DNA of 64,000 nt from Phytohabitans maris (GTDB lineage Bacteria > Actinomycetota > Actinomycetes > Mycobacteriales > Micromonosporaceae): NCBI RefSeq assembly GCF_031085175.1, contig NZ_JAVHUY010000041.1, positions 29,634 to 93,633 on the forward strand, given 5' to 3'. Shown one piece after another: positions 51,475 to 61,160 of this stretch. The stretch's first letter is position 1. Each line of letters opens with the position of its first letter. Below the pieces are notes generated by a model. That model was not told where the DNA came from, ran no database searches, and saw only the letters and a list, made by a program, of their open reading frames with translations. Both the position numbers and the translations under genes were made by a program.

Positions 51475-52629
51475 GTGTTCGATCTCCGGCGGCTCCCGGA
51501 CCGGTGGCGGCGGTACGACGTCACCGTCCGGGATCTCCCGTTCGCGCTGCTGCTCGCCGCCGCGTCGTTCGTACCGTGGCTGAGCGGCTACGGCACGCAG
51601 GTCGGCAACCTGCCACAGCGCCCGTTCGACGCGCTCGCGGTCGCGGTGGTCGCCCTCGAGAGCCTCCCGCTCGCCCTGCGCCGCCGGTGGCCGGCCGCCT
51701 GCCTCGCCCTGGTGTCGGCCGGCTTCGCCGTCGACCAGCTCCGCGCCTACCACGCGGTCTCCGGGACCGCGCTGGCGATCGCGCTGCTCAGCGCCGGCGC
51801 CCACCAGGAACGCCACCGGATCACCACCGCCGTGCTGGTCTCCGTGGCGTACGTGCCGCTCGCGGTCGAGCTGGACCGGCGCGGATCGTCCGAAGGGGTC
51901 TCCGGGTTCGTCACGTTCTACCTGGCGCTGGTCATCGCCTGGGGCATCGGGGCGTGGCTGCGGCTGTCCCGGGCCGCCGAGGCCGAACGCCGCGACCACC
52001 TCGCCGAGACCACCCGCGTCGCCGAGCGCACCCGCATCGCCCGCGAGCTCCACGACGTGGTGACCCACCACGTGACGGCGATGGTGGTGCAGGCCGAGTC
52101 GGCGCGGTACCTGACCGCCGCCCCGGAACGCCTCGACCAGGCACTGACCGCGGTCACCGACACCGGCCGGCGGGCCATCGCCGACCTGCGTCACCTGCTC
52201 GACCTGCTCAACCCGGACCACGGCACCGAGCCGGTGGCGGCCTCGGTCGGCGAGCTCGACACGCTGGTGGAGCAGACCCGGCGGGCCGGCCAGCCGGTGG
52301 AGTTCACAGTGGAGGGTCACGCCGCGGGGACGACCGGCAGCGCCGAGGTCACCGCCTACCGGGTCGTGCAGGAGGCGCTGACCAACGCCCTCAAGTACGC
52401 GCACGGCAGCCGCACCGTGGTCCACGTGCGCCACGGGCCGAGGGACGTCACCGTGGAGGTGAGCACCGACGGCCCCGGTTCGCGCGCCGCCGCGCCGGGC
52501 GGCAGCGGGCGCGGCCTCACCGGGCTCCGCGAACGGGTCGGCGTGCTCGGCGGCGACTTCAGCGCGGGTGGGCGGCCGGGCGGCGGCTTCGTCGTGCGCG
52601 CCCGCATCCCCGCCGGGAGCCACGCGTGA
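51475..52629 (+). CDS. NarL-type sensor histidine kinase
   Basis: A 384-residue kinase of the HisKA_3 group. Four or five N-terminal helices (about 20-165) probably sense a membrane signal. The phospho-acceptor is in RIARELHDVVTHHVTAMVVQ near residue 196, and the ATPase has EALTNALKYAHG (N box) and GRGLTGLRERV (G box). The DG in the G1 box is retained in STDGPGS, slightly off the usual DNG. The GTG has no ribosome site and follows TAGGCT by six bases. It overlaps the response regulator (GTGA). Confidence 0.93.
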   Translation: MFDLRRLPDRWRRYDVTVRDLPFALLLAAASFVPWLSGYGTQVGNLPQRPFDALAVAVVALESLPLALRRRWPAACLALVSAGFAVDQLRAYHAVSGTALAIALLSAGAHQERHRITTAVLVSVAYVPLAVELDRRGSSEGVSGFVTFYLALVIAWGIGAWLRLSRAAEAERRDHLAETTRVAERTRIARELHDVVTHHVTAMVVQAESARYLTAAPERLDQALTAVTDTGRRAIADLRHLLDLLNPDHGTEPVAASVGELDTLVEQTRRAGQPVEFTVEGHAAGTTGSAEVTAYRVVQEALTNALKYAHGSRTVVHVRHGPRDVTVEVSTDGPGSRAAAPGGSGRGLTGLRERVGVLGGDFSAGGRPGGGFVVRARIPAGSHA

Positions 52630-53285
52630 GCGAGCCGATCCGGGTCCTGGTCTGCGACGACCAGGCGCTGATCCGCACCGGGTTCGTCACGATCATCGAC
52701 GCCCAGCCCGATCTCGAAGTGGTCGGCGAGTGCGGCGACGGGCGCGCCGCGGTCGACCTCGCCGGCCGGCTCCGGCCGGACGTGGTGGTGATGGACGTGC
52801 GGATGCCGGTCCTCGACGGCATCGAGGCGACCCGCCGGCTGGCCGGCGCCGGCGTCGCGCATCCGGTCAAGGTGCTCGTCGTGACGACGTTCAACCTCGA
52901 CGAGTACGTGTACGAGGCGCTGCGCGCGGGAGCCAGCGGCTTCCTGCTCAAGGACGCGCCGCCGGCCCAGCTGCTGCACGGCATCCGGACCGTCGCCACC
53001 GGCGCGGCGCTGCTGGCCCCCGAGGTGACCCGCCAGCTCGTCGGCCGGTACGCCGCGCGGATCCGCCCCGCCGAGGGCACGGCGGGCGACGTCCCGCTGA
53101 CCCCGCGCGAGCTGGAGGTGCTCCGCCTGATCGCCGACGGCCTCTCCAACAGCGAGATCGCCGCCGCGCTGGTGATCAGCCACGAGACCGTCAAGACGTA
53201 CGTGTCCCGCATCCTCACCAAGCTCGACCTGCGCGACCGGGTACAGGCGGTGGTCTACGCCTACCGCCGGGGCCTGGTCACGTGA
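52626..53285 (+). CDS. NarL/FixJ-family response regulator
   Basis: A 219-residue regulator. The receiver domain has acidic DD at residues 10-11, phospho-acceptor Asp in VVVMDVRMP near 55, Thr in VVTTF and Lys in LLKDAPP. A LuxR-type HTH (about 155-212) reads LTPRELEVLRLIADGLSNSEIAAALVISHETVKTYVSRIL. It is coupled to its kinase by GTGA. Its 3' end overlaps the convergent PrsW gene by 8 bp. Confidence 0.94.
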   Translation: MSEPIRVLVCDDQALIRTGFVTIIDAQPDLEVVGECGDGRAAVDLAGRLRPDVVVMDVRMPVLDGIEATRRLAGAGVAHPVKVLVVTTFNLDEYVYEALRAGASGFLLKDAPPAQLLHGIRTVATGAALLAPEVTRQLVGRYAARIRPAEGTAGDVPLTPRELEVLRLIADGLSNSEIAAALVISHETVKTYVSRILTKLDLRDRVQAVVYAYRRGLVT

Positions 53286-54300
53286 GGCCGCCACGGTATG
53301 CCGCCCGGCCCGCCGCGGCGGATCGTTCCGCCTCCTCCACGGCCCTGGCGTGCCTGGTCATCGCGCGCAGCACCAGCAGCCCGGTGGCGATCACGACGAG
53401 GTAGCCGCCGAGGAGCACGCCGAAGGAGGCGAGCGACGCCTCGGCCTGGACGTGCGACTGTGCCGCGGACCAGTCGCCGCGCGGATGGTGCAGCGTCCGG
53501 TAGGCCGAGTCGACCGCCTTCGCCGCCGCCTGGGCGGCGGCCGGCACGGCACCGTCCCAGAGGCCGTGCAGGACCGCGACCAGGACGTACGTGCCGACCA
53601 CCGCCGGGGTCAGCCGGAACCTGCCGTTCCGGGTCGCGGCGAACAGCACACCGCCGAGGATGGCGGTCCAGGTGATGTGCATGAACGGCGACAGCACCGC
53701 CCGGAAGACCTCGGTGCCGACCACCGCGCCGACGACGCCGGGCAGGTCGCGCAGCACGTTGGCCGTACTGCCGGTGAGCAGCCCGCGCATCGCGTAGAAG
53801 GTGGTCTCGAAGGTGGCGAACCCGGCGCCCACCGCGGCGCCCAGGTAGATCCCGGCCCGCATCGAGCGCGCGGCGACCCGACGGGCCACCCAGATCAGCG
53901 CCACGGCCTTCGCCGCCTCCTCGACGAAGCCGGCGAGCAGCAGCGCCCCGCCGCTGCCGAGCAGGCGCTCGACCTCGGCGTCGAAGACACCGCCGAGCAG
54001 GATGCCGACGGTACCGCCGATGAGGAACGCGTAGAAGAGGTCGTCGAGGGTGAGGCCGGTACCGGCACGGCGCTCCCCGTTGCGCAGCACCACGCTCAGC
54101 GGCACGGTGCCGGCACCGATGATCGCGATCGCGGGCAGCAGCGCGACGTTGTGCGTGAGCAGCAGGGCGGCGAGCATCAACACCCAGATCACCGCGCCGC
54201 CGAGCAGGACGCCCTTCCACCGGAACGGGCCGCGGTCCGGACGCTCCGCCGTGGTGGCCGCCGCCGGGCCGGCCTCGGCGTGGACGAGATTGTCGTGCAT
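53278..54300 (-). CDS. PrsW-family intramembrane metalloprotease
   Basis: A 340-residue membrane protein with about eight to nine helices. PrsW motifs are present: GFVEEAAKA (EExxK), FATFETTFYA (FExxxY-like), the HITWTA His and HGLWDG. In Bacillus PrsW cleaves an anti-sigma factor; actinomycete relatives are widespread with mostly unknown targets. GAGAGGAGC precedes the ATG at 54300. It converges on the response regulator with an 8-bp overlap of coding ends. Confidence 0.9.
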   Translation of the reverse strand: MHDNLVHAEAGPAAATTAERPDRGPFRWKGVLLGGAVIWVLMLAALLLTHNVALLPAIAIIGAGTVPLSVVLRNGERRAGTGLTLDDLFYAFLIGGTVGILLGGVFDAEVERLLGSGGALLLAGFVEEAAKAVALIWVARRVAARSMRAGIYLGAAVGAGFATFETTFYAMRGLLTGSTANVLRDLPGVVGAVVGTEVFRAVLSPFMHITWTAILGGVLFAATRNGRFRLTPAVVGTYVLVAVLHGLWDGAVPAAAQAAAKAVDSAYRTLHHPRGDWSAAQSHVQAEASLASFGVLLGGYLVVIATGLLVLRAMTRHARAVEEAERSAAAGRAAYRGGLT

Positions 54301-54453
54301 CGCGATGCTCCTCTCACCCGACACACACCAAGATCAGGCTAGCCGGCTTTCCCCACAGATGATGAAAGAACAGCCCAAAAAGGGCGCACACTGCCGCCCG
54401 GCTACGATCTCACCTGGGCTTTCAGCCGAATGCCCAGGACTGAAACGGACATC

Positions 54454-55668
54454 ATGGCCAGCCACGAAAAGATCCGCGCCCTGCTCCTGGAGAGCATCCA
54501 TCCCGACGCCGTGTCCCGGCTGCACGCCGCCGGCTGCGTCGTCGAGACCGTTTCCAGCGCGCTCGACGAAGACGAGCTGATCGAGCGGGTCCAGGGCGTC
54601 CAGCTGCTCGGGGTGCGGTCCAAGACCCGGGTGACGGCGCGGGTGCTGGAGGCCGGTTCGCAGCTGCTCGGCGTCGGCGCGTTCTGCATCGGCACCGACC
54701 AGATCGACCTGGCCGCCGCCGCGCGGGACGGAGTCGCGGTCTTCAACGCGCCGTTCTCCAACACCCGCAGCGTGGTCGAGCTGGCGCTGGCCGAGATCAT
54801 CATGCTCGCCCGCCGCGCGGTCGAGAAGAACACCGCGATGCACGCCGGCGTGTGGGACAAGGCCGCCACCGGCAGCCACGAGGTCCGCGGGCGGACGCTC
54901 GGCATCGTCGGGTACGGCAACATCGGCACCCAGCTGTCCGTGCTGGCCGAGGCCCTGGGCATGCGGGTGTACTTCTACGACACGGCCGACAAGCTCGCGC
55001 TGGGCAACGCCAAGCGCTGCGACACCCTCGACGAGCTCCTCGAAGTGGCCGAGACGGTCACCCTGCACGTCGACGGCCGCCCCGGCAACAGCGGCTTCTT
55101 CGGCGAGGAGCAGTTCGCCCGGATGCGCCCGCGCAGCCTGTTCCTCAACCTGTCCCGCGGCTTCGTGATCGACTACCCGGCGCTGCGCCGGCACCTGGAG
55201 AGCGGGCACATCGCCGGCGCCGCGATCGACGTGTTCGCGCAGGAGCCGAAGGGGCGCGGCGACGAGTTCCGGTCGGAGCTGCGCGGCCTGCCCAACGTGA
55301 TCCTCACCCCGCACATCGGTGGCTCGACCGAGGAGGCGCAGGCCGACATCGGCGGGTTCGTCGCCAACAAGCTGGCCCAGTACGTCAGCGAGGGCAACAC
55401 CACGCTGAGCGTCAACCTGCCGACAATCGCGCTGCCGCAGCCGCCGCTGACCCACCGGATCGCCCACGTGCACCACAACACCCCGGGCGTACTGGCGCAG
55501 GTCAACAGCATCCTGGCCGACCACGCGGTCAACGTCGAGGGGCAGCTGCTCTCCACCCGCGGCGAGTACGGCTACCTGCTGACCGACATCGGCGTGGACT
55601 ACCCCGACGACGTGCTCGCCCGGCTGCGCGAGATGGAGCAGACCATCCGCCTGCGCGTCCTTTCATGA
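54454..55668 (+). CDS. serA: D-3-phosphoglycerate dehydrogenase with ACT domain
   Basis: A 404-residue SerA of the E. coli-like length. The substrate domain is followed by the NAD fold (TLGIVGYGNIGTQLSVLAE, about 145-163), catalytic Arg in NLSRGFVID, Glu in QEPK and His in LTPHIGGSTEEAQ. A C-terminal ACT domain (HHNTPGVLAQVNSILADHAVNVEGQ) gives serine feedback. It makes phosphohydroxypyruvate, or in reverse reduces 2-oxoglutarate to D-2-hydroxyglutarate. The ATG overlap with the next flavoenzyme suggests that the second activity matters here. Confidence 0.94.
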   Translation: MASHEKIRALLLESIHPDAVSRLHAAGCVVETVSSALDEDELIERVQGVQLLGVRSKTRVTARVLEAGSQLLGVGAFCIGTDQIDLAAAARDGVAVFNAPFSNTRSVVELALAEIIMLARRAVEKNTAMHAGVWDKAATGSHEVRGRTLGIVGYGNIGTQLSVLAEALGMRVYFYDTADKLALGNAKRCDTLDELLEVAETVTLHVDGRPGNSGFFGEEQFARMRPRSLFLNLSRGFVIDYPALRRHLESGHIAGAAIDVFAQEPKGRGDEFRSELRGLPNVILTPHIGGSTEEAQADIGGFVANKLAQYVSEGNTTLSVNLPTIALPQPPLTHRIAHVHHNTPGVLAQVNSILADHAVNVEGQLLSTRGEYGYLLTDIGVDYPDDVLARLREMEQTIRLRVLS

Positions 55669-57035
55669 CAGAGCCTTTCGTGACCGAGCTGGAAGACGCG
55701 CTCCGGGCTGTCGTGGGCGCGACGCACGTGCTCGTCGACGGCGACCTGCGCGCGCCGTACGAGACCGACTGGACCCGCCGCTTCACCGGCCGCGCCCGCT
55801 GCGTCGTACGGCCGGGCGACACCGGCGAGGTGGCCGCCGTGGTACGGGCCTGCGCCGCGGCCGGGGCGCCGATCGTGGTCCAGGGCGGCAACACCGGGCT
55901 GGTCGGCGCGGGCGTACCGGCCGGCGGCGAGGTGCTGGTCAGCCTCGCCCGGCTGGACCGGGTCGAGCCGGTGGACGCGGTCGAGGCCCAGGTGACGGTC
56001 GACGCCGGCGTGACGCTGGAGCGGCTGCAGGGGCACGCCCGCGCGGCCGGGCTCGACTTCGGCGTCGACCTGGCCGCCCGCTCGGCCGCCACGGTCGGCG
56101 GGATGGTCGCCACCAACGCCGGCGGCATCCGGGTGCTGCGGTACGGCAGCATGCGCGCGCAGGTCGCCGGCTTGGAGGCGGTACTGGCCGACGGCACGGT
56201 GCTGGCCCGGCTGGGCGGGCTCGCCAAGGACAACACCGGCTACGACCTGACCCAGCTGCTCGCCGGCAGCGAAGGCACCCTCGCCGTCGTGACCCGGGTC
56301 CGCCTGCGTCTCGTACCCCTGCTGCCGGCGCGGGCGGTGGCCCTGGTCGCGGTGGCCGGGACGGACGGGGCACTGGATCTGCTCGCGGCGGCGCGGGAGC
56401 TTCCCGCGCTGTCGGCCGCGGAGGTCTTCTACCCGGACGGCCTCGACCTGGTCCGCTCGTACGCGCGGCTGCCGGCGCCGTTCGGCGAGCCCGCCGGGGC
56501 CTACGTGGTGCTGGAGTGCGCGGCGCGGACCGACCCGACCGACGGCGTGCTGGAGATCCTCGCCGGCTGCGACGCGGTCGTCGACGCCACGGTGGCGTCG
56601 GACCGGGCCGGGCTCGACCGCCTCTGGTCGTACCGGGAGGCGCACACCGAGGCGATCGGCGCCGCCGGCGTACCGACCAAGCTCGACGTCTGCGTCCCCC
56701 TGGGTGAGCTCTCCGCGTTCGTCGCGGAGCTGCCCGGCGCGGTGGCGGCGGTGGCGCCCGCCGCCCGGGCGATCGTTTTCGGACACCTCAACGAGGGCAA
56801 CCTCCACGTGAACGTGCTGGACGCGGGCGAGCGGGCCGAAGAGGTCACCGACGCGGTGCTCCGCCTCGTCGCGGCGCACCGCGGCAGCATCAGCTCCGAA
56901 CACGGCGTCGGCCGGGCGAAGGCGCCCTGGCTGCCGCTGTCCCGCACGCCCCAGGAGATCGAGGCGATGCGCCGGATCAAGGCCGCGCTCGACCCGGCCG
57001 GCCTGCTCAACCCCGGCGTCCTCCTGCCGGCGTAG
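55665..57035 (+). CDS. FAD-linked 2-hydroxyacid dehydrogenase (D-2-hydroxyglutarate/lactate/glycolate type)
   Basis: A 456-residue flavoprotein of the GlcD/DLD/D2HGDH family. The PCMH FAD domain has VVQGGNTGLVGAGVP and SAATVGGMVATNAGGIRVLRYG (about 140-165). The C-terminal domain holds the metal/substrate residues GHLNEGNLHVNV and SSEHGVGRAKAPWL. It overlaps serA by ATGA. D-2-hydroxyglutarate dehydrogenase is known to recycle the by-product of SerA, so I favour that substrate; lactate or glycolate remain possible. Confidence 0.9.
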   Translation: MTEPFVTELEDALRAVVGATHVLVDGDLRAPYETDWTRRFTGRARCVVRPGDTGEVAAVVRACAAAGAPIVVQGGNTGLVGAGVPAGGEVLVSLARLDRVEPVDAVEAQVTVDAGVTLERLQGHARAAGLDFGVDLAARSAATVGGMVATNAGGIRVLRYGSMRAQVAGLEAVLADGTVLARLGGLAKDNTGYDLTQLLAGSEGTLAVVTRVRLRLVPLLPARAVALVAVAGTDGALDLLAAARELPALSAAEVFYPDGLDLVRSYARLPAPFGEPAGAYVVLECAARTDPTDGVLEILAGCDAVVDATVASDRAGLDRLWSYREAHTEAIGAAGVPTKLDVCVPLGELSAFVAELPGAVAAVAPAARAIVFGHLNEGNLHVNVLDAGERAEEVTDAVLRLVAAHRGSISSEHGVGRAKAPWLPLSRTPQEIEAMRRIKAALDPAGLLNPGVLLPA

Positions 57036-57069
57036 CCGCGGCCCCGGCGCGGTGCGGCGCCGCGCCAGG

Positions 57070-57075
57070 TAGCCT
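57070..57075 (+). promoter_or_regulatory. -10 box of a leaderless promoter
   Basis: TAGCCT (57070-57075) is six bases before the GTG at 57082, with no ribosome binding site, as at 12755 and 51463. Confidence 0.55.
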
Positions 57076-57081
57076 GCGCCG

Positions 57082-58260
57082 GTGCGCTGGGAGCGGGACG
57101 GGTGGGCGCGGCGGTGGAACGCCGAGCGCCTGGTCGCCGGCGTCGAGGAGGTGCTGCGTTCCTGGCCCCTCGATCCGGCGCGGGCCGCCGGCGAGCTCGA
57201 CCGGCTGCTGCGGGCCGCCACGCCGGACGCCGTCGCCGTCCTGGAGGGCGCCTACCGGGGCCGCCGCCGCACGCTCGCCCCGGTGCTCGGCGCCGGCGCG
57301 CTGACCGGGGACTTCGGCCGGTCCGCCGAGGCGGTGGCGGCGCTGGCGACCTTCGACCGGTCCGGATACCTGCGCGAGGCCGGCGTGCGGTGGCTGGCCG
57401 GCCGGGCCGGGCCGTTCGCGCTGCCGTACCTGCTGTTGCGGCTCAACGACCCGGTCGACCCGGTGCGCCGGCGGGCCGTCGCGGCGGTGCGGGCCCGGCT
57501 CACCGCCGGCAGCGCCACCGCACTGGTACCGCTGCTGCCGCTGGTCGAGGGGCTGGGCGCGCGCCGCCGCGCCGGCCCGGTCGCCCGCGCGATCGGCGAA
57601 CTGCTCGTCGCGGGTGACCCGGCGGGGCGGGCCGCCCTCTGGACCGGGGCCCGGGGCGGCGACCCGGCCGTGGCCGCGGCCTGCCTGCGCCTGCTCGCCA
57701 CGGTCGAGCCGGCCGCCGCCGCCGAGCACGCGGTCCGCACCGGCGACCCGCCGCTGCGGCTCTGGGCCGCCGCCGTGGCGACCGCGCCGAGCCTGGACCC
57801 GGCCGCGCGCCATCACCTGCTGGCCTTGTTGGAATCGGACACCAACCCGCGTATCCGGTGGCGGGTGCTGCGCGCCCGGGCCCGCCGCCCGGACGGCGAA
57901 CCGTACCTGCGCCGCGCCCTGCTCGACCCCGACGCCCGGGTGCGCTACCTGGCCCGCGCCGGCCTGCGCGCCCTCGGCCACACCGGCTCCGCCGACCTGT
58001 ACCGCCGGACGCTCGCCGGCGCCGGCGGCACTCCGGCCACGACCGTCGGCGCGCTGGCCGGGCTGGCCGACATGGGTACCCGCGAGGACGCCGGCCGGGT
58101 CGTCCGCTTCCTGGAGCATCCGAACGCGCGGGTCCGCGGCGAGGCGTGGCGGGCGCTGGCCGCCCTCGACCCGGAGGCCTTCGCCGCCCGCGCCGACCGG
58201 CTCCGCGCCGACCCGAGCGGCAAGGTCCGGCGGCTCCGTCCCGCCGGCGGCCCCGGCTGA
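57082..58260 (+). CDS. HEAT-repeat protein
   Basis: A 392-residue all-helical protein made of HEAT-like repeats, for example LNDPVDPVRRRAVAAVRARL, LDPDARVRYLARAGLRALG and LEHPNARVRGEAWRALAALD. Such solenoids bind proteins or act as lyase-like scaffolds; no catalytic motif is evident. It is leaderless (TAGCCT-N6-GTG) and ends in a shared terminator with a convergent TPR gene. Function unknown. Confidence 0.85.
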   Translation: MRWERDGWARRWNAERLVAGVEEVLRSWPLDPARAAGELDRLLRAATPDAVAVLEGAYRGRRRTLAPVLGAGALTGDFGRSAEAVAALATFDRSGYLREAGVRWLAGRAGPFALPYLLLRLNDPVDPVRRRAVAAVRARLTAGSATALVPLLPLVEGLGARRRAGPVARAIGELLVAGDPAGRAALWTGARGGDPAVAAACLRLLATVEPAAAAEHAVRTGDPPLRLWAAAVATAPSLDPAARHHLLALLESDTNPRIRWRVLRARARRPDGEPYLRRALLDPDARVRYLARAGLRALGHTGSADLYRRTLAGAGGTPATTVGALAGLADMGTREDAGRVVRFLEHPNARVRGEAWRALAALDPEAFAARADRLRADPSGKVRRLRPAGGPG

Positions 58261-58290
58261 CCGCCGGCACCACCTACCGCTGAACGCACC

Positions 58291-58317
58291 GGCCGGGCCC
58301 CGCACCGGGGCCCGGCC
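58291..58317. terminator. Bidirectional terminator hairpin
   Basis: A perfect 12-bp stem, GGCCGGGCCCCG (58291-58302) with its reverse complement (58306-58317) around a 3-base loop, lies between the convergent HEAT and TPR genes. Confidence 0.7.
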
Positions 58318-58329
58318 GCCGGCTGACGG

Positions 58330-59736
58330 CTACCGCGGCGCCGGCGCCCCCGGGTACGCCTCGGCGGAGCGGGCGGTCAGCCGGGTCACCGCGTCCGCGG
58401 CCCGGGTGAGCTCGCCCAGCGCGGCCTGGCGCCGGCCGGTGAGCTCGCCGGCCTCGCGCTGGCGGCTGCCGCGGCGCTGCTCGGCCGCGCGCATGCCGGC
58501 CCGGTGCGCGTCCACCCGGAGCCGCCGGGTGACGGCGGCGAGCAGCGGCACCGCGACGCCGAGCACCACGAGCGTCACCACGAACGCCGGCAGGAGCACC
58601 GCGTCGGCCGCCTCCTGGCCGCGCCGCCCGGCCTGGATCATCCCGGCCACGCAGGGTGCGACGAACGCGACGACCGCCGCGCCGATCAACCAGCCGCGCA
58701 GCGGGATCCGCTTGCTCCTGATCGACGACACCTTGCCGTTGAGCTGGTGGATGCGGCCGCTGTCGGCCCCCATCGCCTCGGTGAGCCGCCGCTCGTCGGC
58801 GGTCGGCCGCTCGACCACCTGGCGCGCGCCGGCCAGGTGCGGCGTGAGCCCGCGCAGCGCGTCGAAGCCGTCCAGGATGCCGGCGGCGCGGCCGGGGCTG
58901 ACCTGGGGTACCGAGCCGTACGGGCGGGCGCCGGCGATCGCCCGGACCGCCGCGTCGATGGCCGACCGCTGCTCGGCCCGGACCGAGGTCACCACCGGGG
59001 CGGCGAACGGCAGCGCCTGCCAGGCGGCGTCGGCGGCGAGCGTCGGGTCCAGCCGTACCGCCCGGCGGAGCAGGTCGGCGGAGCGGAACCGCAGCGCGGC
59101 CGAGAAGGCGATCTCCGGCGAGCCGGGCAGCGCTTCGGTGGCCCAGCGCAGCAGCTCGTCGCTCTTGGCCCGGCGGCCCAGGTGGTCGTTGACGACGACC
59201 GCGTGCTGCACGGCCTGCACGGCGAGCCCGGGCTCGGCCGGTACCGCGTACCGCGCCGCCTTCTCGAACGACTCGGCCGCCTCGGCGTGGCTGCCCGCCG
59301 ACCCCCGGCCGCCGGACATGCCGAGGATCGCCAGGCCCCGCCCGAGGTGCGCGGTCGGCTGGTCCCAGTTGATCGCGATCGACTTGTCGAAGTCGCCGAT
59401 CGCCTCCCGCCAGAGCCCGCGGCCGGCCGCCGAGACCGCCCGCCGCTGCAGCTCGGCCGCCTCGGTGGCGCGCGGGGAGCGGAGCACGTTCAGGATGTCC
59501 TGCTGGGTCGCGATCAGCGCGCCGAGCAGGTAGTTGGTGTGGTCGGCCTGGGCGGAGAGCGTCCGCAGCCCTTCCAGGGTCTCCCGGGCGGCCCGCTGGG
59601 CGTTGTGGTCCATGTCCCGGATGGCGTCGTCGAGCAGGTGGGTCGCCTCGCGCAACGCGTCCGTACCGGCGGCGAGGTAGCGCAGGTCGCGGAGCGTCTC
59701 CCGGCGGAACTCCTCCGGTTTGACATCGAACAGCAC
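58330..59736 (-). CDS. TPR-like membrane protein
   Basis: A 468-residue protein. Residues about 1-100 are helical and may form a coiled coil (DDAIRDMDHNAQRAARETLEGL). TPR-like repeats (about 100-240; AVSAAGRGLWREAIGDFDKSIAINWDQPTAHLGRGLAI) follow. Two membrane helices lie at about 350-372 and 385-407, with a charged coiled-coil tail. No enzyme motif is seen. Probably a cytoplasmic scaffold fixed to the membrane. It is a single gene; function unknown. Confidence 0.82.
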   Translation of the reverse strand: MLFDVKPEEFRRETLRDLRYLAAGTDALREATHLLDDAIRDMDHNAQRAARETLEGLRTLSAQADHTNYLLGALIATQQDILNVLRSPRATEAAELQRRAVSAAGRGLWREAIGDFDKSIAINWDQPTAHLGRGLAILGMSGGRGSAGSHAEAAESFEKAARYAVPAEPGLAVQAVQHAVVVNDHLGRRAKSDELLRWATEALPGSPEIAFSAALRFRSADLLRRAVRLDPTLAADAAWQALPFAAPVVTSVRAEQRSAIDAAVRAIAGARPYGSVPQVSPGRAAGILDGFDALRGLTPHLAGARQVVERPTADERRLTEAMGADSGRIHQLNGKVSSIRSKRIPLRGWLIGAAVVAFVAPCVAGMIQAGRRGQEAADAVLLPAFVVTLVVLGVAVPLLAAVTRRLRVDAHRAGMRAAEQRRGSRQREAGELTGRRQAALGELTRAADAVTRLTARSAEAYPGAPAPR

Positions 59737-59936
59737 TGCCGCGTTTCCCCCGTTTCGAGCCGATGGGTGTAGATCACCATGATCACGTCTGGGAGCCCGC
59801 CGGCGGGACCGCTGATCTGGCGGACTTCGCCGTCCGTTCAGCGCCGCGCCGGCACTCCAACGTGTGAGGCCCTTGCCAAGCGGCCCGGCGTCGGCCAGGT
59901 TACGTTCGAGTAGCCGTTCACCCTGGGGAGGTCGAC

Positions 59937-61160
59937 GTGGACCGGCGAAGCGGCGCCCGGAGGTGGCGCGACCCCAAGCGGTACGCCTGGCCGCTGGCGC
60001 TGCTGGTGCCCGCGCTGCCGTTCGCCGGGTTCGCCGTGTGGTGGGCGACCGGCGGGGTCGGCTGGGCCTGGTGGATCGCGCCGGTCGTCGTGTTCGGCGC
60101 CATCCCCGCCGTCGACGTGCTCCTCGGCGACGACCCCCGCAACCCGCCGGAGGAGGTGGCCGGCCGGCTCCAGCGGGTCCGGTACTACCGCTGGATCACC
60201 TACCTGTACCTGCCCGCCCAGTACGCGGGACTGGCGCTGTGCTGCGCGGTCTGGGTCCGCGGCGACCTGGGCGTGGTGGGCGTGGCCGGCCTGGTGCTCA
60301 CCACCGGGATCGTCAACGGCATCGCCATCAACACCGCCCACGAGCTCGGGCACAAGCGCGAGGCGGTGGAGCGGTGGCTGTCGAAGGTCGCGCTGGCCCC
60401 CACCGGCTACGGGCACTTCTACGTCGAGCACAACCGCGGCCACCACGTGCGGGTCGCCACCCCCGAAGACCCGGCCAGCGCCCGGCTGGGCGAGAGCTTC
60501 TGGGCGTTCTGGCCGCGTACCGTCCTGGGCAGCCTCGTCTCGGCCTGGCGGCTGGAGACCGCGCGCTTCCGGTTGCGGTCGCGCACGCCGTGGACCTGGC
60601 GAAACAACGTGCTGAACGCGTGGGCGATGACGGCCGTGCTGGTCGGTGGGCTGGTCGCCGCGTTCGGGGTACGGGTGCTGCCGTTCCTGCTGCTGCAGGC
60701 GGTCGTCGGCTTCTCGCTGCTGGAGGTGGTCAACTACCTCGAGCACTACGGCCTGCGCCGGCAGCGCAACGCGGCCGGCCGGTACGAGAAGGTGGACCCG
60801 CGGCACAGCTGGAACAGCGACCGCGTCGTCACCAACGTCTTCCTCTTCCAGCTCCAGCGACACAGCGACCACCACGCCAACCCGCTGCGGCGCTACCAGA
60901 CGCTGCGCAGCTTCGACCAGTCCCCGCAGCTCCCGGCCGGGTACGCCACCATGGTCGTGACGGCCCTGGTCACCCCGCTGTGGCGGCGCCTCATGGACCC
61001 GCGGGTGGTCGCCCACTACGGCGGCGACCTGTCCCTGGCCAACCTCCACCCACCCGCCACCCGGCGGCTGCGCGCACGCTACGGCCGTTCATCCACTCTG
61101 GACGCCGCTACGCGGCGACCGTCCACATCGGGCATCGCCACACCGGCTCCTGGCCCCTGA
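59937..61160 (+). CDS. alkB: AlkB-type integral-membrane alkane 1-monooxygenase
   Basis: A 407-residue member of the membrane di-iron hydroxylases, which convert n-alkanes to 1-alkanols with rubredoxin as electron donor. The His boxes are complete: HELGHK (about 140), EHNRGHHV (about 165), the NYLEHYGL signature (about 265) and LQRHSDHHA (about 310). About six helices surround them. No fused rubredoxin, and no rubredoxin or rubredoxin reductase gene, is nearby, so the donor comes from elsewhere. GGGGAGG stands before the GTG at 59937. The last 30 residues are low-complexity. Confidence 0.92.
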   Translation: MDRRSGARRWRDPKRYAWPLALLVPALPFAGFAVWWATGGVGWAWWIAPVVVFGAIPAVDVLLGDDPRNPPEEVAGRLQRVRYYRWITYLYLPAQYAGLALCCAVWVRGDLGVVGVAGLVLTTGIVNGIAINTAHELGHKREAVERWLSKVALAPTGYGHFYVEHNRGHHVRVATPEDPASARLGESFWAFWPRTVLGSLVSAWRLETARFRLRSRTPWTWRNNVLNAWAMTAVLVGGLVAAFGVRVLPFLLLQAVVGFSLLEVVNYLEHYGLRRQRNAAGRYEKVDPRHSWNSDRVVTNVFLFQLQRHSDHHANPLRRYQTLRSFDQSPQLPAGYATMVVTALVTPLWRRLMDPRVVAHYGGDLSLANLHPPATRRLRARYGRSSTLDAATRRPSTSGIATPAPGP

